A DNA stretch of 5,903 nt from positions 1 through 5,903 of the forward strand of contig CADAHD010000263.1 in NCBI GenBank assembly GCA_902787595.1, written 5' to 3'. The stretch is from an uncultured Lachnospiraceae bacterium. GTDB taxonomy: Bacteria > Bacillota_A > Clostridia > Lachnospirales > Lachnospiraceae. Below are positions 5,026 to 5,903 of the stretch, in pieces. The notes below the pieces were generated by a model that worked only from the letters and a program-made list of their open reading frames with translations, was not told the DNA's origin and made no database searches. A program made the translations under genes and the position numbers. Position 1 is the first letter of the stretch, and the number at the start of each line of letters is the position of its first letter.

Positions 5026-5673
5026 TCATTTCCTGCCGGTAAGGTAATACACGGCAAGCGCAGTCCTGTGAGAAAGATTTTCTTTAGCCAGGATATTTGT
5101 AATATAGTTCTTTACGGTTCCCTCGGAAATATAAAGCTTTGCTGCGATCTCTTTATTCGAAAGTCCCTCGGCCACTGCCCTTACGATATCCAGCTCCCGT
5201 TCGGAATACCCCGAGGGATCAAAGCCGCCTGACTGTGGAGTTCTGTCTTCCGTGTTACCGGCTCTTCCGGCCAGGGTCTGTAAGATACTCTCCTCCATAA
5301 CGCCGGTTCCGTTATATACAGATTTTATCATCTGTTTTAAATGCTCCGGTGTGTGGTTTTTGATAAGATAGCCCTTTGCGCCGTTTTTAAGCGCCTGCTG
5401 GACCAGTTCATCATCATCAAAGGTAGTGAGTATCAATACCTTTCCCAGATCACGTTCAACGATATGCCTGGTAGCCTCTATGCCATCCATTTCCGGCATC
5501 TGTATATCCATCAGTATCACATCCGGTCTGTTATTTTCTGCCAGTTTTATCAGCTCTCTCCCGTTGGCTGCAGTTCCCAGCACCTCAAAATCATCATCAA
5601 CATCCAGAATGATCTTCATGCCATCCCGTACGAAATCACTGTCATCAGCTATCATCACTTTTATCTTTTCCAT
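5026..5673 (-). CDS. NarL/LuxR-family response regulator
   Basis: A 215-residue two-domain regulator, counted from ATG 5673. The receiver domain (about 3-120) has the acidic pair D10/D11, phosphoacceptor D56 in VILMDIQMPEMDG, switch Thr T83 and conserved Lys K105. A linker of about 30 residues follows, then a LuxR-type helix-turn-helix (about 154-211) with SERELDIVRAVAEGLSNKEI and the recognition-helix region SEGTVKNYITNIL. On phosphorylation by its kinase it should dimerise and bind promoter DNA; its targets are not shown by the sequence. It follows the histidine kinase gene by 64 bases, the standard arrangement of a NarL-type pair. A longer reading from GTG 5700 adds nine residues ahead of the receiver fold. 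I prefer ATG 5673 because AAAGGA sits 7 bases before it and the family normally starts just before the first beta strand (KIKVMIADD). Confidence 0.93.
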   Translation of the reverse strand: MEKIKVMIADDSDFVRDGMKIILDVDDDFEVLGTAANGRELIKLAENNRPDVILMDIQMPEMDGIEATRHIVERDLGKVLILTTFDDDELVQQALKNGAKGYLIKNHTPEHLKQMIKSVYNGTGVMEESILQTLAGRAGNTEDRTPQSGGFDPSGYSERELDIVRAVAEGLSNKEIAAKLYISEGTVKNYITNILAKENLSHRTALAVYYLTGRK

Positions 5674-5680
5674 TGGCTCA

Positions 5681-5686
5681 TCCTTT
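5681..5686 (-). promoter_or_regulatory. Ribosome binding site of the response regulator
   Basis: The minus-strand sequence AAAGGA lies 7 bases before ATG 5673 and supports that start over the in-frame GTG at 5700. It falls inside an 8-residue reading frame (MSEAGRKG, 5678-5704) that ends in TGA just before the regulator, which may be chance or a minor coupling peptide. Confidence 0.6.
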
Positions 5687-5737
5687 CCGTCCTGCCTCAC
5701 TCATCAATAGCAGATATGTCAGACAGGTAATATATGC

Positions 5738-5903
5738 TCAAGCGCCCTTCAGAGGCAGCAGCATGTTTACACTGAATCCTGCTTCCGTCTCAAAATTAAT
5801 GCTGCCGCCGGCGTTACGTATCCTCTGCCTCATGCCGGATATACCCATTCCGTCTTTTACCGTTTCGCATCCCACTCCGTCATCCGACACACTGCACCTT
5901 ACC
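5738..5903 (-). CDS. Sensor histidine kinase, C-terminal end (partial)
   Basis: Only the last 54 residues are in the window; the gene continues past the right edge. The sequence contains the G1 box of the HATPase domain (VSDDGVGC), a short loop, and the G2 box GMGISGMRQRI, followed by NAGGSINFETEAGFSVNMLLPL. This is the usual ending of NarL-type (HisKA_3) kinases, where the ATP lid is short and the last strand carries the LPL motif. The phosphoacceptor His and the sensor domain are not visible, so the signal is unknown. Gene order and family both make it the cognate kinase of the regulator that follows it by 64 bases. Confidence 0.9.
   Translation of the reverse strand, partial: VRCSVSDDGVGCETVKDGMGISGMRQRIRNAGGSINFETEAGFSVNMLLPLKGA

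Noticed and set aside
4857..5057. 66-codon minus-strand ORF through the palindromic element
   Set aside because: It crosses the repeat and the end of the response regulator in another frame. Its apparent coding comes from GC-rich repeat sequence.
5341..5730. 129-codon plus-strand ORF over the response regulator
   Set aside because: It is antisense to a regulator with all catalytic residues in place, and no binding site or motif supports it.
1..5903. Anti-phage, toxin-antitoxin or CRISPR system
   Set aside because: No spaced direct-repeat array, nuclease, toxin pair or Cas-like motif was found. The GNATs are not paired with a small DUF1778-like antitoxin gene, so the GNAT toxin type is not supported.

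Overview
All supported genes in this window lie on the minus strand, so transcription runs from high to low coordinates. Strong GGAGG-type ribosome binding sites, moderate GC content (estimated by eye, not counted) and the protein families suggest a Gram-positive Clostridia genome, perhaps Lachnospiraceae. The phylum-level call is reasonably safe; the family is inference.

Right end (about 5026-5903): a two-component system. The last 54 residues of a histidine kinase (ATP-binding G1 and G2 boxes) are followed by a complete NarL/LuxR-type response regulator. Next comes a roughly 390-base stretch with no intact gene (4633-5025). It holds a GC-rich palindromic element resembling REP sequences of the RAYT type, a 49-codon open remnant of an unidentified membrane protein, and a strong minus-strand terminator.

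Middle (515-4632): a compact same-strand cluster with good ribosome binding sites and very short gaps. In transcription order it holds: a P-loop kinase/GNAT fusion whose GNAT half is broken by a deletion plus frameshift; a protein with an unrecognised N-terminal domain fused to a GNAT domain; the decayed C-terminal end of another GNAT; an intact stand-alone GNAT; a metallo-beta-lactamase-fold hydrolase overlapping it by 4 bases; and an MmcQ/YjbR domain fused to an O6-alkylguanine-DNA alkyltransferase-like domain. Four GNAT domains, two of them decayed, in about 2.6 kb suggest an accessory region that modifies or detoxifies small molecules and is undergoing gene loss. No shared substrate can be read from the sequence.

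Left end (1-514): a near-consensus sigma-70-type promoter with a perfect 17-bp palindrome at the expected transcription start drives an ABC exporter gene. Only its first 120 codons lie in the window. The arrangement looks like a repressor-controlled transporter.

No CRISPR array, tRNA, rRNA or intact transposase gene was seen. The most interesting items are the tandem GNAT fusions with their decay, the operator at the ABC promoter, the structured repeat between 4890 and 5025, and the non-canonical active site of the alkyltransferase-like fusion.
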